A stretch of DNA of 64,000 bases from Microbulbifer aggregans. GTDB taxonomy: Bacteria; Pseudomonadota; Gammaproteobacteria; Pseudomonadales; Cellvibrionaceae. A program made the position numbers and the translations under genes. Positions 11,691-20,733 of this stretch are shown one piece after another. The stretch lies in the NCBI RefSeq assembly GCF_020524005.1, contig NZ_JAIVKK010000009.1, positions 62,001 to 126,000 on the forward strand, given 5' to 3'. How positions within the stretch are numbered: position 1 is the first letter of the stretch; every line of letters begins with the position of its first letter. The notes under the pieces are model-generated. The model was given only the letters and a program-made list of their open reading frames with translations, made no database searches and was not told where the DNA came from.

Positions 11691-13055
11691 CTATTCAAGC
11701 CGCAGGATTTCCCGGTAGCGGGCCACGCGTACCTTAAACGGGGTGTTGTCCTGTAAATACAGGCGCAGGCAGTCTGACGCATCCGGTTCACCGTGAACCA
11801 GCTGGATACTGGTGCCGTCTTTCAAGTCTGACTGTCGCAACCAGTCCCCCAATTCCACATAATCGGCATGGGCCGACAGCCCTTCCAGAACCTCTACCTG
11901 TGCCTTACAGGGGACATATTCGCCATGAATTTTCACGCTCTGGCTACCGGCCAGCATGCGTGCGCCGCGTGTGCCGCCGGCCTGATATCCCGCAAACAGA
12001 ATGGTGGTGTGATGATCCGGTAACAGCCGTTTCATGTGGTGCAGGATGCGGCCGCCGGTGGCCATGCCGCTGCCGGCGATAATGATGTGGGGGTACTGGA
12101 TATTTTCCAGTGCCTTGGATTGGTCGACACTGCGGGTGTACTGGATGCCGCGGCACATGAACGTGCAGTGTTCGCTGCTGAGGCGGTGCTGATCCGGATA
12201 GCGCGCGTAAATTTCGGAAGCGTCAATGGCCATGGGGCTGTCGAGGAAGATCGGCAGCTTGGGGATTTTCTCCTCCCGCATCAGGCCCAGTAGCAGATAC
12301 TGCAACGTCTGCGCCCGACCCACGGCAAAGCTCGGGATCAGCAGCACCCCTCCGCGACTGACGGTGGCGTTTACGATTTCTGCGAGGCGGGCTTTGTGGT
12401 CGATTTGCGGGTGTCGGCGATCACCATAGGTGGATTCCAGTAGCAACAGATCCAGCTCTGGCAACGGACGCGGCGGGTGCATGATGATGTCGTCCGGGCG
12501 GCCCACATCCCCGGAAAAGCCCACCCGCTTGCCGTCCGCGCTGACGATCGCACTGCCCGCGCCGAGAATGTGCCCGGCAGGTTGCAGGTGAATAGTCGCG
12601 GACCCAATTTCAAAAGGCTGGTCAAAGCCCACGGTTTCGAACAATGTCAGACACTGCTCTGCGGTGTTTCCCGTGTACAGAGGCTGAGGATGGGCGTGCT
12701 TGCCGAGCTGGTGGCGCTGGTAATAGTGTGCGTCTTCTTCCTGGATATGGCCGGCATCCGGAAGCAAAATCGAGCAGAGATCGGCGGTGGCGGGGTGGCA
12801 GAATACCGGTCCGCGATAACCCAGCTGGTAGAGGCGTGGAATATAGCCGGAGTGATCCAGGTGGGCATGGGTCAGCACAATACCCTTGAGGCGGCGGTAG
12901 TCGTACAGCGGCGCTTCCCAGTTGCGCTCCCGCAGCCATTTGTAGCCCTGGTAGAGCCCGCAGTCGACCAGAAATTCCGTATTGCCGCCGTCGACGCTCA
13001 CCAGGTATTTCGAACCGGTAACCGTGCCGGTGCCGCCGAGAAAGGTGATATTCAT
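11691..13055 (-). CDS. MBL-fold beta-CASP exonuclease (RNA specificity domain)
   Basis: 454 residues from ATG 13055 (AGGGAG about 12 nt upstream; a longer frame to 13091 is less likely). The metallo-beta-lactamase core has HAHLDHSG (metal ligands), GHILGAGS and FSGDVG. The beta-CASP insert and C-terminal ISGHAD-like segment (EGLSAHADY) mark the RNA-processing branch related to CPSF73 and bacterial RNase J-like nucleases. The start overlaps the stop of the PRPP-synthetase-like gene by 4 bp (ATGA), so it is last in an operon with two nucleotide-salvage-like enzymes. An RNA substrate is inferred from the family, not shown. Confidence 0.9.
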   Translation of the reverse strand: MNITFLGGTGTVTGSKYLVSVDGGNTEFLVDCGLYQGYKWLRERNWEAPLYDYRRLKGIVLTHAHLDHSGYIPRLYQLGYRGPVFCHPATADLCSILLPDAGHIQEEDAHYYQRHQLGKHAHPQPLYTGNTAEQCLTLFETVGFDQPFEIGSATIHLQPAGHILGAGSAIVSADGKRVGFSGDVGRPDDIIMHPPRPLPELDLLLLESTYGDRRHPQIDHKARLAEIVNATVSRGGVLLIPSFAVGRAQTLQYLLLGLMREEKIPKLPIFLDSPMAIDASEIYARYPDQHRLSSEHCTFMCRGIQYTRSVDQSKALENIQYPHIIIAGSGMATGGRILHHMKRLLPDHHTTILFAGYQAGGTRGARMLAGSQSVKIHGEYVPCKAQVEVLEGLSAHADYVELGDWLRQSDLKDGTSIQLVHGEPDASDCLRLYLQDNTPFKVRVARYREILRLE

Positions 13056-13981
13056 GGTTGCGAATCTCCCTGGGAAGAGGGCGAAGTGCATTGATCAATC
13101 AGACCTTCGATGGCCGGGGCCAGCAGTGAGGTAAGGTCAAAAGTGCAGTGCTCGCCGGGTATGCTGTTGCTGGTGGCAATCTGTTTTGCGCCGGCAAGCA
13201 ATATTTTCCGGTCTGCGTGTTCGGCAAAGATTCCGTGAATAGCCGCGCACACGATAGGACGAGCGCCGGCTTTATTCAGTGCGTCGATGGTCTGCAGCAC
13301 CGTATGGCCGCTGGAGATTACATCGTCGACGATCACTGCGGTATGGGATTGCAGGCGTGTATCGGCCGGTAGCGTGACACTGACATCCCGATCCCCGCGG
13401 CGAGTTTTTTCGCCGACAATGAAGGGATGCCTCGAAGCGCCGGCGAGCCTGGCTACCCACTGGCGGCTTTCCGCATCCGGCCCTACCAGGATTAATTGCT
13501 CCGGCTGTGTTTCGAGCCAGGATTGCATCGCCGGGATGCCCGAAAGTGCAATGGCGGGAATGGTGTAGATATCGTCGAGACTGCGGTAGCGGTGCAGGTG
13601 TGGATCGACCGTGAGCAACCAGTCCACAGTGGCGGATATCGACCTGGCAAAGACACGGGAGGTAATCGCCTCACCGGGCTGAAAAGCCTTGTCCTGACGC
13701 ATGTAGCAAAGATAGGGTGCCACCAGTCCGACGCTGGCTGCACCCAGTGCGCGCAGTGTGTCGGCGAGAAATTGCAATGGCAGCAGTTTTTCGTCCGGTT
13801 GGCAAAGGTCTGCCAGTATCACACAGTGCTGCCCGTTCACTCTGGACAATACTCGCATGTAGCTTTCGCCATCGGGAAACCTTCTCCGCTCGATTTCACC
13901 GGCCACGGCTTTCAGTGCCTCTTGCAAGGGGGGCGCCAGCGGCAGGTTTTCCTCCAGGGAAAATAGCGTGATTCTATGCAC
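13052..13981 (-). CDS. Ribose-phosphate pyrophosphokinase-like protein
   Basis: 309 residues, close to PrsA length (315). The N-terminal half has RRFPDGE and the ATP/ribose-5-phosphate region (APYLCYMRQDKAF, matching the Prs flexible-loop motif PYxxYxRQD). The C-terminal half has the PRPP-binding loop VDDVISSGHT. It differs from housekeeping Prs at many positions, and its operon partners suggest a specialised form, perhaps acting on ribose 1,5-bisphosphate or another ribose phosphate rather than as the main PRPP source. That is inference. It starts 3 bp after the phosphorylase-like gene ends. Confidence 0.85.
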   Translation of the reverse strand: MHRITLFSLEENLPLAPPLQEALKAVAGEIERRRFPDGESYMRVLSRVNGQHCVILADLCQPDEKLLPLQFLADTLRALGAASVGLVAPYLCYMRQDKAFQPGEAITSRVFARSISATVDWLLTVDPHLHRYRSLDDIYTIPAIALSGIPAMQSWLETQPEQLILVGPDAESRQWVARLAGASRHPFIVGEKTRRGDRDVSVTLPADTRLQSHTAVIVDDVISSGHTVLQTIDALNKAGARPIVCAAIHGIFAEHADRKILLAGAKQIATSNSIPGEHCTFDLTSLLAPAIEGLIDQCTSPSSQGDSQP

Positions 13982-13984
13982 GAC

Positions 13985-15514
13985 CTAACCTCCGGATTCC
14001 GCTGTCTGCTCCGGATCGACGGCAAACAGATCCCGGTTCTGGTGGAAGTATTCGCGGGCATAGGCCAGTTCACCGGGCGTTTCCGCAAACAGCGTGGCGA
14101 TGGGTTGCCCATCGTGTATTGGGTCTCCCACTTTCACGTGTAGCCGCAGGCCGGCGACGGGTGAGGAGGGGGCACCGGCTACCTTGGCCAAACGGGCCAG
14201 CCGGCGGTTGTCCATCGCGCGCAAAATACCCGTACGGTTACTGCGTAGCTCGATGTGGTGGTCGGCAATCGGCACTTCGCGCAAGCCGCCCTGGGCAACG
14301 CAGATTTTGAGAAACTGCTCCCATGCCTGTCCCGAATTCAGGATGCCCTGTGCCTGCAGGAGTGATTGTGTCTGGTCGGAGCCGTTGGCCATCGACAGCA
14401 GCTGGCTGGCGAGGAACAGTGAGCGCTCGCGCAGGTCGGCGGGCGCTTCGGGATCGTTGCGTAATACATTCAATACATCGCGGGCTTCTTCGGCTGGACC
14501 GATACCGGCGCCGATTGCCTGGGTGCCATCGGTCACCACGCAGCGAACCTTGATGCCGAGCCCGCTGGCGACACTCTCGAACAGGTCCTGCAATCGCTCT
14601 GCCTGCTTGATATCCCGCAGCTTGGCGGTGGGGCCCACGGGCATGTCGATCAGGATATGGGTGGAGCCTGCGGCCATTTTTTTCGACAGGACAGAGGCCA
14701 CCAACTGCCCTTCACTATCGAGGTCCAGCGCACGCTCGATACGGATCAGCAGGTCATCGGTCGGGCTGAGACCCACTTCACCACCCGCCGCGAGGCAGGC
14801 GCCGGTGCGCGTGATCACCGCGCGCAACGTATCCAGTGGCAAATCGACATTGGTAAGAACCTCCATGGTGTCGGCCGTGCCTGCCGGCGAGGTGATGGCG
14901 CGGGAGGAAGTTTTGGGGATGATCAACCCGGCAGCACTGGCGATGGACACCACGATGGGGGTGGTGCGATTGCCGGGGAGACCGCCAATGCAGTGCTTGT
15001 CGAAAACCCGAGGGTATTCCGGCCACTGCAGGCAGTTCCCGTTTTTGACCATTGCCGCCGTCAGGGCCGTGGTTTCCATACTGGTAAGCCGGCCGCCGGC
15101 ACAGGCGGTGAGGAATCCGGCAATTTCGATATCTGAATACAGGCGTTTGCCGATATCGCGAACGATGCAGGTAATCTCATCGGCGTCGAGTGTATGGCCG
15201 TATATTTTCTTGCGCAGCGCGCTCAGGGATTGCACCTGCGGGGGGTGGTGTACAGAGACCGGAAGCTGGTCCGTCAATTCCAGAAATTCCCAGGCGCTGT
15301 CGGAAAAACCGATTCTGCCTGGGGGCAGGATATCTTCGGCTACCGTATTCAGTGTGGCAATCAGCTCCCGCGCTCCGGCGCAAATTAGTAGCCGCGTGTT
15401 GGCCGTATAGCCTTCTGCGCGGCAGATGGGGCAATCCTTGCGCATATAGACGAGAGGTTCCTGGTGGGTATCGATTCCCATTCGGAACGCTTTCAATGAC
15501 AGTGCCTTAGTCAT
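13985..15514 (-). CDS. Thymidine/AMP phosphorylase family protein (long form)
   Basis: 509 residues, much longer than E. coli DeoA (440) and matching the archaeal AMP phosphorylase / putative thymidine phosphorylase subfamily, which carries an extra N-terminal domain. That domain is here about residues 1-90 (EPLVYMRKDCPICRAEG). The catalytic core has DKHCIGGLPGNRTT and KTSSRAITSPAGTADTMEVL, the phosphate- and ribose-binding signatures. Archaeal relatives phosphorolyse nucleoside monophosphates to ribose 1,5-bisphosphate and base. The adjacent PRPP-synthetase-like gene (3 bp away) supports NMP degradation over plain thymidine catabolism. No clear ribosome-binding site precedes ATG 15514. Confidence 0.85.
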   Translation of the reverse strand: MTKALSLKAFRMGIDTHQEPLVYMRKDCPICRAEGYTANTRLLICAGARELIATLNTVAEDILPPGRIGFSDSAWEFLELTDQLPVSVHHPPQVQSLSALRKKIYGHTLDADEITCIVRDIGKRLYSDIEIAGFLTACAGGRLTSMETTALTAAMVKNGNCLQWPEYPRVFDKHCIGGLPGNRTTPIVVSIASAAGLIIPKTSSRAITSPAGTADTMEVLTNVDLPLDTLRAVITRTGACLAAGGEVGLSPTDDLLIRIERALDLDSEGQLVASVLSKKMAAGSTHILIDMPVGPTAKLRDIKQAERLQDLFESVASGLGIKVRCVVTDGTQAIGAGIGPAEEARDVLNVLRNDPEAPADLRERSLFLASQLLSMANGSDQTQSLLQAQGILNSGQAWEQFLKICVAQGGLREVPIADHHIELRSNRTGILRAMDNRRLARLAKVAGAPSSPVAGLRLHVKVGDPIHDGQPIATLFAETPGELAYAREYFHQNRDLFAVDPEQTAESGG

Positions 15515-15541
15515 ACGTTTTAATGGTGCGCGCTGCTTGGC

Positions 15542-15859
15542 TTATCGTTTATGGTTACGCTCATCATAGATGGTCTCCGGTTTCGGCGAATTGCGCTGGA
15601 TCAATCCATTGGCCGCTATGGCGTTGTGGATACGGGTACAGGTCTTGGCGAATTTACTGACTTCTCCCAGGGTGGGCATGTCATTTTCATCCAGGCGCCG
15701 CTCCCACGCTTCGATTTCCTGATCCAGATACTCCAGCAGCTTTTTCGCGCATCCCTGGCACGGGCCGGCACAGAGCTCAGCGGCCGGCATACTGAAGGGC
15801 AGGGTGGTGCGTACCTCTGCAATGATCTCGCGCATGGCGGTGCGGGTATCCGGTTTCAT
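15542..15859 (-). CDS. Small cysteine-motif protein of unknown function
   Basis: 105 residues, not recognised by name. It has a C-x3-C-x2-C motif (Cys30, Cys34, Cys37 in ELCAGPCQGCAKK) and a fourth Cys at 74, followed by a mostly helical charged C-terminus. This could bind a metal or an Fe-S cluster, but the protein is far too short to be a radical-SAM enzyme. It lies 27 bp upstream of the phosphorylase-like gene on the same strand and is probably the first gene of that operon. Confidence 0.7.
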   Translation of the reverse strand: MKPDTRTAMREIIAEVRTTLPFSMPAAELCAGPCQGCAKKLLEYLDQEIEAWERRLDENDMPTLGEVSKFAKTCTRIHNAIAANGLIQRNSPKPETIYDERNHKR

Positions 15860-16063
15860 TGCCTGCCGGGAGTCCTCTTGGCGATCCGTCGGCCCAAGGG
15901 TAGTGTGGGCCGGAGGGGAAACCCTTTATGTCCTCAAATAACCTGTCTGGGGCCCGTGACTACTGGGTTTGAGACTGTCCCGCAGCTAGACTGACGCCCA
16001 ATACAAGAAGAACCCTAGGGTTCCAAATCAATCAAATATTAAGACGAGAAGAAGAGGTCTGCC

Positions 16064-16813
16064 TTGGCGGAATTGGGGGAGTTTTCCAGTCTGACGCTGG
16101 GGCTGCTGTTGCTGGTTTGTGTGATCAGTGCGTTTATCTCAGCAGTGACCGGTGGGGCCGGGGGCATCCTGATGTTTGCCGCCCTGAACGTCGCCATTCC
16201 GCTGCGTATACTCGTCCCCATTCACGGCGCGGTGCAGCTCCTCAACAACCTGGCACGCGTGGCCTATGTCCGCGACCATATCCGCTGGGACATGTGTATT
16301 CCCTTCTTCATCGGGTGCACGCTCGGCTCTGTTGCCATGACCCTGGGGCTGTCGAAGCTCGACTGGCAACAACTGCCACTGGTATTGCTCGCGGGACTGA
16401 TTTTCTACACCGTTTTCAGACCCAAACGACTGCCGGAAATCCGCCTGAAACCCCTCGGCTTTTTCTGGGTGGGTATTGCCACCGGTACCCTGGGGATTCT
16501 CGCTGGCGCCGTGGATCCATTGCTCGGGGCATTTTTTGTCCGCAAGGACCTGACCCCGAAAGAAATTGTGGCCAACAAATCCGTCATGCAGGCCTGGTGC
16601 CATGCACTCAAGGTCCCGGCATTCATCTATCTCGGGTTTGCGTTTTCCGATCACCTCGGGTTGATACTGCTGCTGACCGTGGCGGCAGTCATTGGTACCC
16701 GCATCGGCGTCACGTTATTACATCGCATCGATAGCGACATGTTTTTCAAATTAATGCGCGTTGCGCTGCTGGTAGCCGGTGCCCGTATCGTCTACCAGCT
16801 GTTTGCACAATAA
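16064..16813 (+). CDS. TSUP (TauE/SafE) family membrane transporter
   Basis: 249 residues from a TTG start; AGAGG sits about 6 nt upstream and no better ATG exists. Hydrophobic segments cover most of the chain (about 10-35, 42-60, 74-95, 101-118, 132-155, 190-215, 225-247). The repeated family signature appears early as AVTGGAGGILM, followed by the half-repeat AGAVDPLLG. Family members move sulfonates, sulfite or other anions. The next gene, an aldehyde dehydrogenase, starts 22 bp later. This pairing resembles SafE (sulfoacetate exporter) and SafD (sulfoacetaldehyde dehydrogenase), but no taurine genes are nearby. Confidence 0.88.
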   Translation: MAELGEFSSLTLGLLLLVCVISAFISAVTGGAGGILMFAALNVAIPLRILVPIHGAVQLLNNLARVAYVRDHIRWDMCIPFFIGCTLGSVAMTLGLSKLDWQQLPLVLLAGLIFYTVFRPKRLPEIRLKPLGFFWVGIATGTLGILAGAVDPLLGAFFVRKDLTPKEIVANKSVMQAWCHALKVPAFIYLGFAFSDHLGLILLLTVAAVIGTRIGVTLLHRIDSDMFFKLMRVALLVAGARIVYQLFAQ

Positions 16814-16835
16814 AGAAATTATTACAGGTATTCCC

Positions 16836-18203
16836 ATGGCCGATTATCAGATCATTAATCCCTACAACGGCGAACTGATCGAAGCCTACGACTTCAACAC
16901 CCGTGACCAGGTGGAAAGCACCATTGCGCAACTGGTTGAAGGCCGCAAAGTCCAGCTCGCCACCCCGGCATTCGAGCGCTCCAACATTCTGCTGAAACTC
17001 GCCCAGTTGTTACTGGAGCGCAAGGAAGATCTCGCAAGCCTGATCACCGAAGAGACCGGAAAAACCATCAGCGACAGCCGCGTGGAAATTGACCGGGCTT
17101 ACAACACCGCCATGGCCAGCGCCATGGAAGCACGCGCGATCAACGGCGAAGCCCTCGACTCCGACGCCTTCCCGCCGATGCGCGAAAAAATCGGCGTAGT
17201 ACTGTGGAAGCCTCTGGGTACTGTACTGTGTATCACTCCCTTCAACTTCCCGATCAATATCGCAGTCCACAAAATCGGCCCCGCGTTTGCCGCCGGTAAT
17301 ACCATCCTGTTCAAGCCCGGCCCGCAGAACAAGCGTTCCGCGCAACTGCTGGTGGAACTGTGCTACGCCGCCGGTATGGACAAGTCTGTATTGCAGATGT
17401 TGATCCCGGATATCGACGGCACCAGCTACGCGGTCTCCCACCCACAGGTGCAGGCGATCAACTTCACCGGCGGCACCGCCGCGGCCAATGCCATCGCCGC
17501 CAATGCCGGCTACAAAAAAGTACTGTTCGAACTGGGCGGTAACGACCCGCTGATCGTCATGCCTGACGCCGATCTCGACGCCGCCGTGTCTGCGACCATC
17601 AACCAACGCTTCGCCACTGCCGGCCAGCGCTGCACAGCGGCCAAGCGTTTGTTCGTACACAGCGAAGTCTTTGACGCCTTTGCGGAAAAACTCGTCGTGG
17701 CTACAGAGAAACTCAAAGTCGGTAACCCGGCTGAGGACGACACCTTCGTCGGCCCGCTAATCCACAAGGCCGCTGCGGACGAAGTGGAAGGCCGCATCGA
17801 AGCCGCTGTAAGTGCCGGTGCACGGGTACTGTTTGGCCATCGTCGTGAAGGCAATATCCTGTGGCCGACCATCCTCGAATCCGTCTCGGATGACGCCGCA
17901 CTGGTGGCCGAGGAAACCTTCGGTCCTGTAGTTCCGCTGCGCAAATTTGACGACGAAGGTGAACTGGTAGCACTGATCAATAACTCGCCTTTTGGCCTGC
18001 AGGCTGGCGTATTTACCCAGAACCTGGCACTGGCCAAGCGCCTTTACAACCAGCTCGACGTCGGCCTGCTCGCCGTCAACGACGGCCCCGGTTTCCGCGC
18101 CGAGCACTTCCCGTTTGGTGGTGTGAAAGAAAGTGGTGTGGGTAAGGAAGGCGTGCGTTATGCGATCCGTGAAATGAGTTACCAGAAAACGTTGGTCATT
18201 TGA
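16836..18203 (+). CDS. NAD(P)-dependent aldehyde dehydrogenase (possible sulfoacetaldehyde/phosphonoacetaldehyde type)
   Basis: 455 residues from ATG 16836 (ACAGG upstream; longer in-frame starts lie within the transporter gene). It has the full aldehyde dehydrogenase fold: cofactor motif ITPFNFPIN and FTGGTAAANA, general-base Glu in LFELGGNDPLIV, and catalytic Cys in ATAGQRCTAAKR. It oxidises an aldehyde to the acid. Overall pattern and length fit the group containing sulfoacetaldehyde (SafD), phosphonoacetaldehyde (PhnY) and lactaldehyde dehydrogenases. The adjacent TSUP exporter favours a sulfonate product. Substrate assignment is inference. Repeat copy 3 starts 30 bp after the stop. Confidence 0.88.
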   Translation: MADYQIINPYNGELIEAYDFNTRDQVESTIAQLVEGRKVQLATPAFERSNILLKLAQLLLERKEDLASLITEETGKTISDSRVEIDRAYNTAMASAMEARAINGEALDSDAFPPMREKIGVVLWKPLGTVLCITPFNFPINIAVHKIGPAFAAGNTILFKPGPQNKRSAQLLVELCYAAGMDKSVLQMLIPDIDGTSYAVSHPQVQAINFTGGTAAANAIAANAGYKKVLFELGGNDPLIVMPDADLDAAVSATINQRFATAGQRCTAAKRLFVHSEVFDAFAEKLVVATEKLKVGNPAEDDTFVGPLIHKAAADEVEGRIEAAVSAGARVLFGHRREGNILWPTILESVSDDAALVAEETFGPVVPLRKFDDEGELVALINNSPFGLQAGVFTQNLALAKRLYNQLDVGLLAVNDGPGFRAEHFPFGGVKESGVGKEGVRYAIREMSYQKTLVI

Positions 18204-18233
18204 GGCTGGCTGAAACACGGCACCCGACGAGAA

Positions 18234-18360
18234 GGGGCTGACACCGGGTATTGGTTCGCCAGACCTTCCGCGAGAGGGACCTCGCGGAAGAGCCCCCATG
18301 GATGGGTTAAGGGGGGGCGCCTAGCTCGTGTCTGGCGAACCAATACCCGGTGGCAGGCCC
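18234..18360 (+). repeat. Double-GGA hairpin repeat, copy 3
   Basis: 127 bp. Outer arms (18239-18264 and 18330-18355) pair at 25 of 26 positions and extend imperfectly outward to 18234/18360. Inside are CTTCCGCGAG-AGGGAC-CTCGCGGAAG and a second hairpin with ATGGATGGGT in its loop, closed by GCCCCC/GGGGGC. The core is nearly identical to copy 5, while the arms differ. It begins 30 bp after the aldehyde dehydrogenase stop, in the sense orientation, and ends before the thiC promoter. Confidence 0.88.
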
Positions 18361-18400
18361 GCCACTGGATCACGTTTAGCCCCCCCGCGAAAACCAAATT

Positions 18401-18430
18401 TTGGCGATCCGAGTAAATATCCCCTATACT
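18401..18430 (+). promoter_or_regulatory. Candidate promoter of the thiamin operon
   Basis: TTGGCG (18401-18406), 18-bp spacer, TATACT (18425-18430), placed just upstream of the TPP riboswitch so that transcription would begin at about its 5' end. Confidence 0.55.
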
Positions 18431-18437
18431 CCGCCCC

Positions 18438-18523
18438 AACTTGTCGGAGTGCCTTTGGGCTGAGATCGCTGTTGCGAGATCCGTTGAACCTGATCGGGGT
18501 AACCCCCGCGTAGGGAACAAGAT
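18438..18523 (+). promoter_or_regulatory. TPP riboswitch (THI element)
   Basis: It contains the conserved THI-box segments in order: CGGAGTGCC, GGGCTGAGA, GATCCGTTGAACCTGATC and GGTAACCCCCGCG with TAGGGAACAAG. The closing P1 helix is CTTGT (18440-18444) with ACAAG (18517-18521). It should bind thiamin pyrophosphate and lower expression of thiC-thiO-thiS-thiG-thiDE-thiF. Between it and thiC (18524-18634) is a GTGCGCC...GTGCGC pair flanking a T-rich stretch that may form the expression platform. Confidence 0.95.
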
Positions 18524-18619
18524 CTGAATTCGCTACTATTTTCGTGCGCCGTTTTTTACTTTGTGCGCCCGAAAGCTGCTCACCTCACCTGCATCCCCGG
18601 CAATCCACTCATGGAATAA

Positions 18620-20545
<1,926 letters not shown>

Positions 20546-20583
20546 ATCCGCACCTGATCGAAGCTACAGGAGTTGGAAGGGAA

Positions 20584-20695
20584 GGTAGCGATGCGGGCAA
20601 GCCTTCGCCAGACCTTCTAAAACAGGGATGTTTTAGAAGAGCCCCCTGGGATGGGTTGACGGCGTGTCTGGCGAAGGCTTGCCCGTAGCGCTACC
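20584..20695 (+). repeat. Double-GGA hairpin repeat, copy 4 (inside the thi operon)
   Basis: Outer arms 20584-20613 and 20666-20695 pair at 28 of 30 positions. Hairpin 1 is CTTCTAAAAC-AGGGAT-GTTTTAGAAG; its loop region AAACAGGGATGT matches the CsrA SELEX consensus RUACARGGAUGU at 11 of 12 positions. Hairpin 2 is CCC-TGGGAT-GGG within the invariant GGATGGGT. It begins 38 bp after thiC in the sense orientation and could influence mRNA processing or expression of the distal thi genes. Confidence 0.88.
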
Positions 20696-20733
20696 GCCCG
20701 AAACTTGTCGACAACAAACCTCGGAACAGCACG

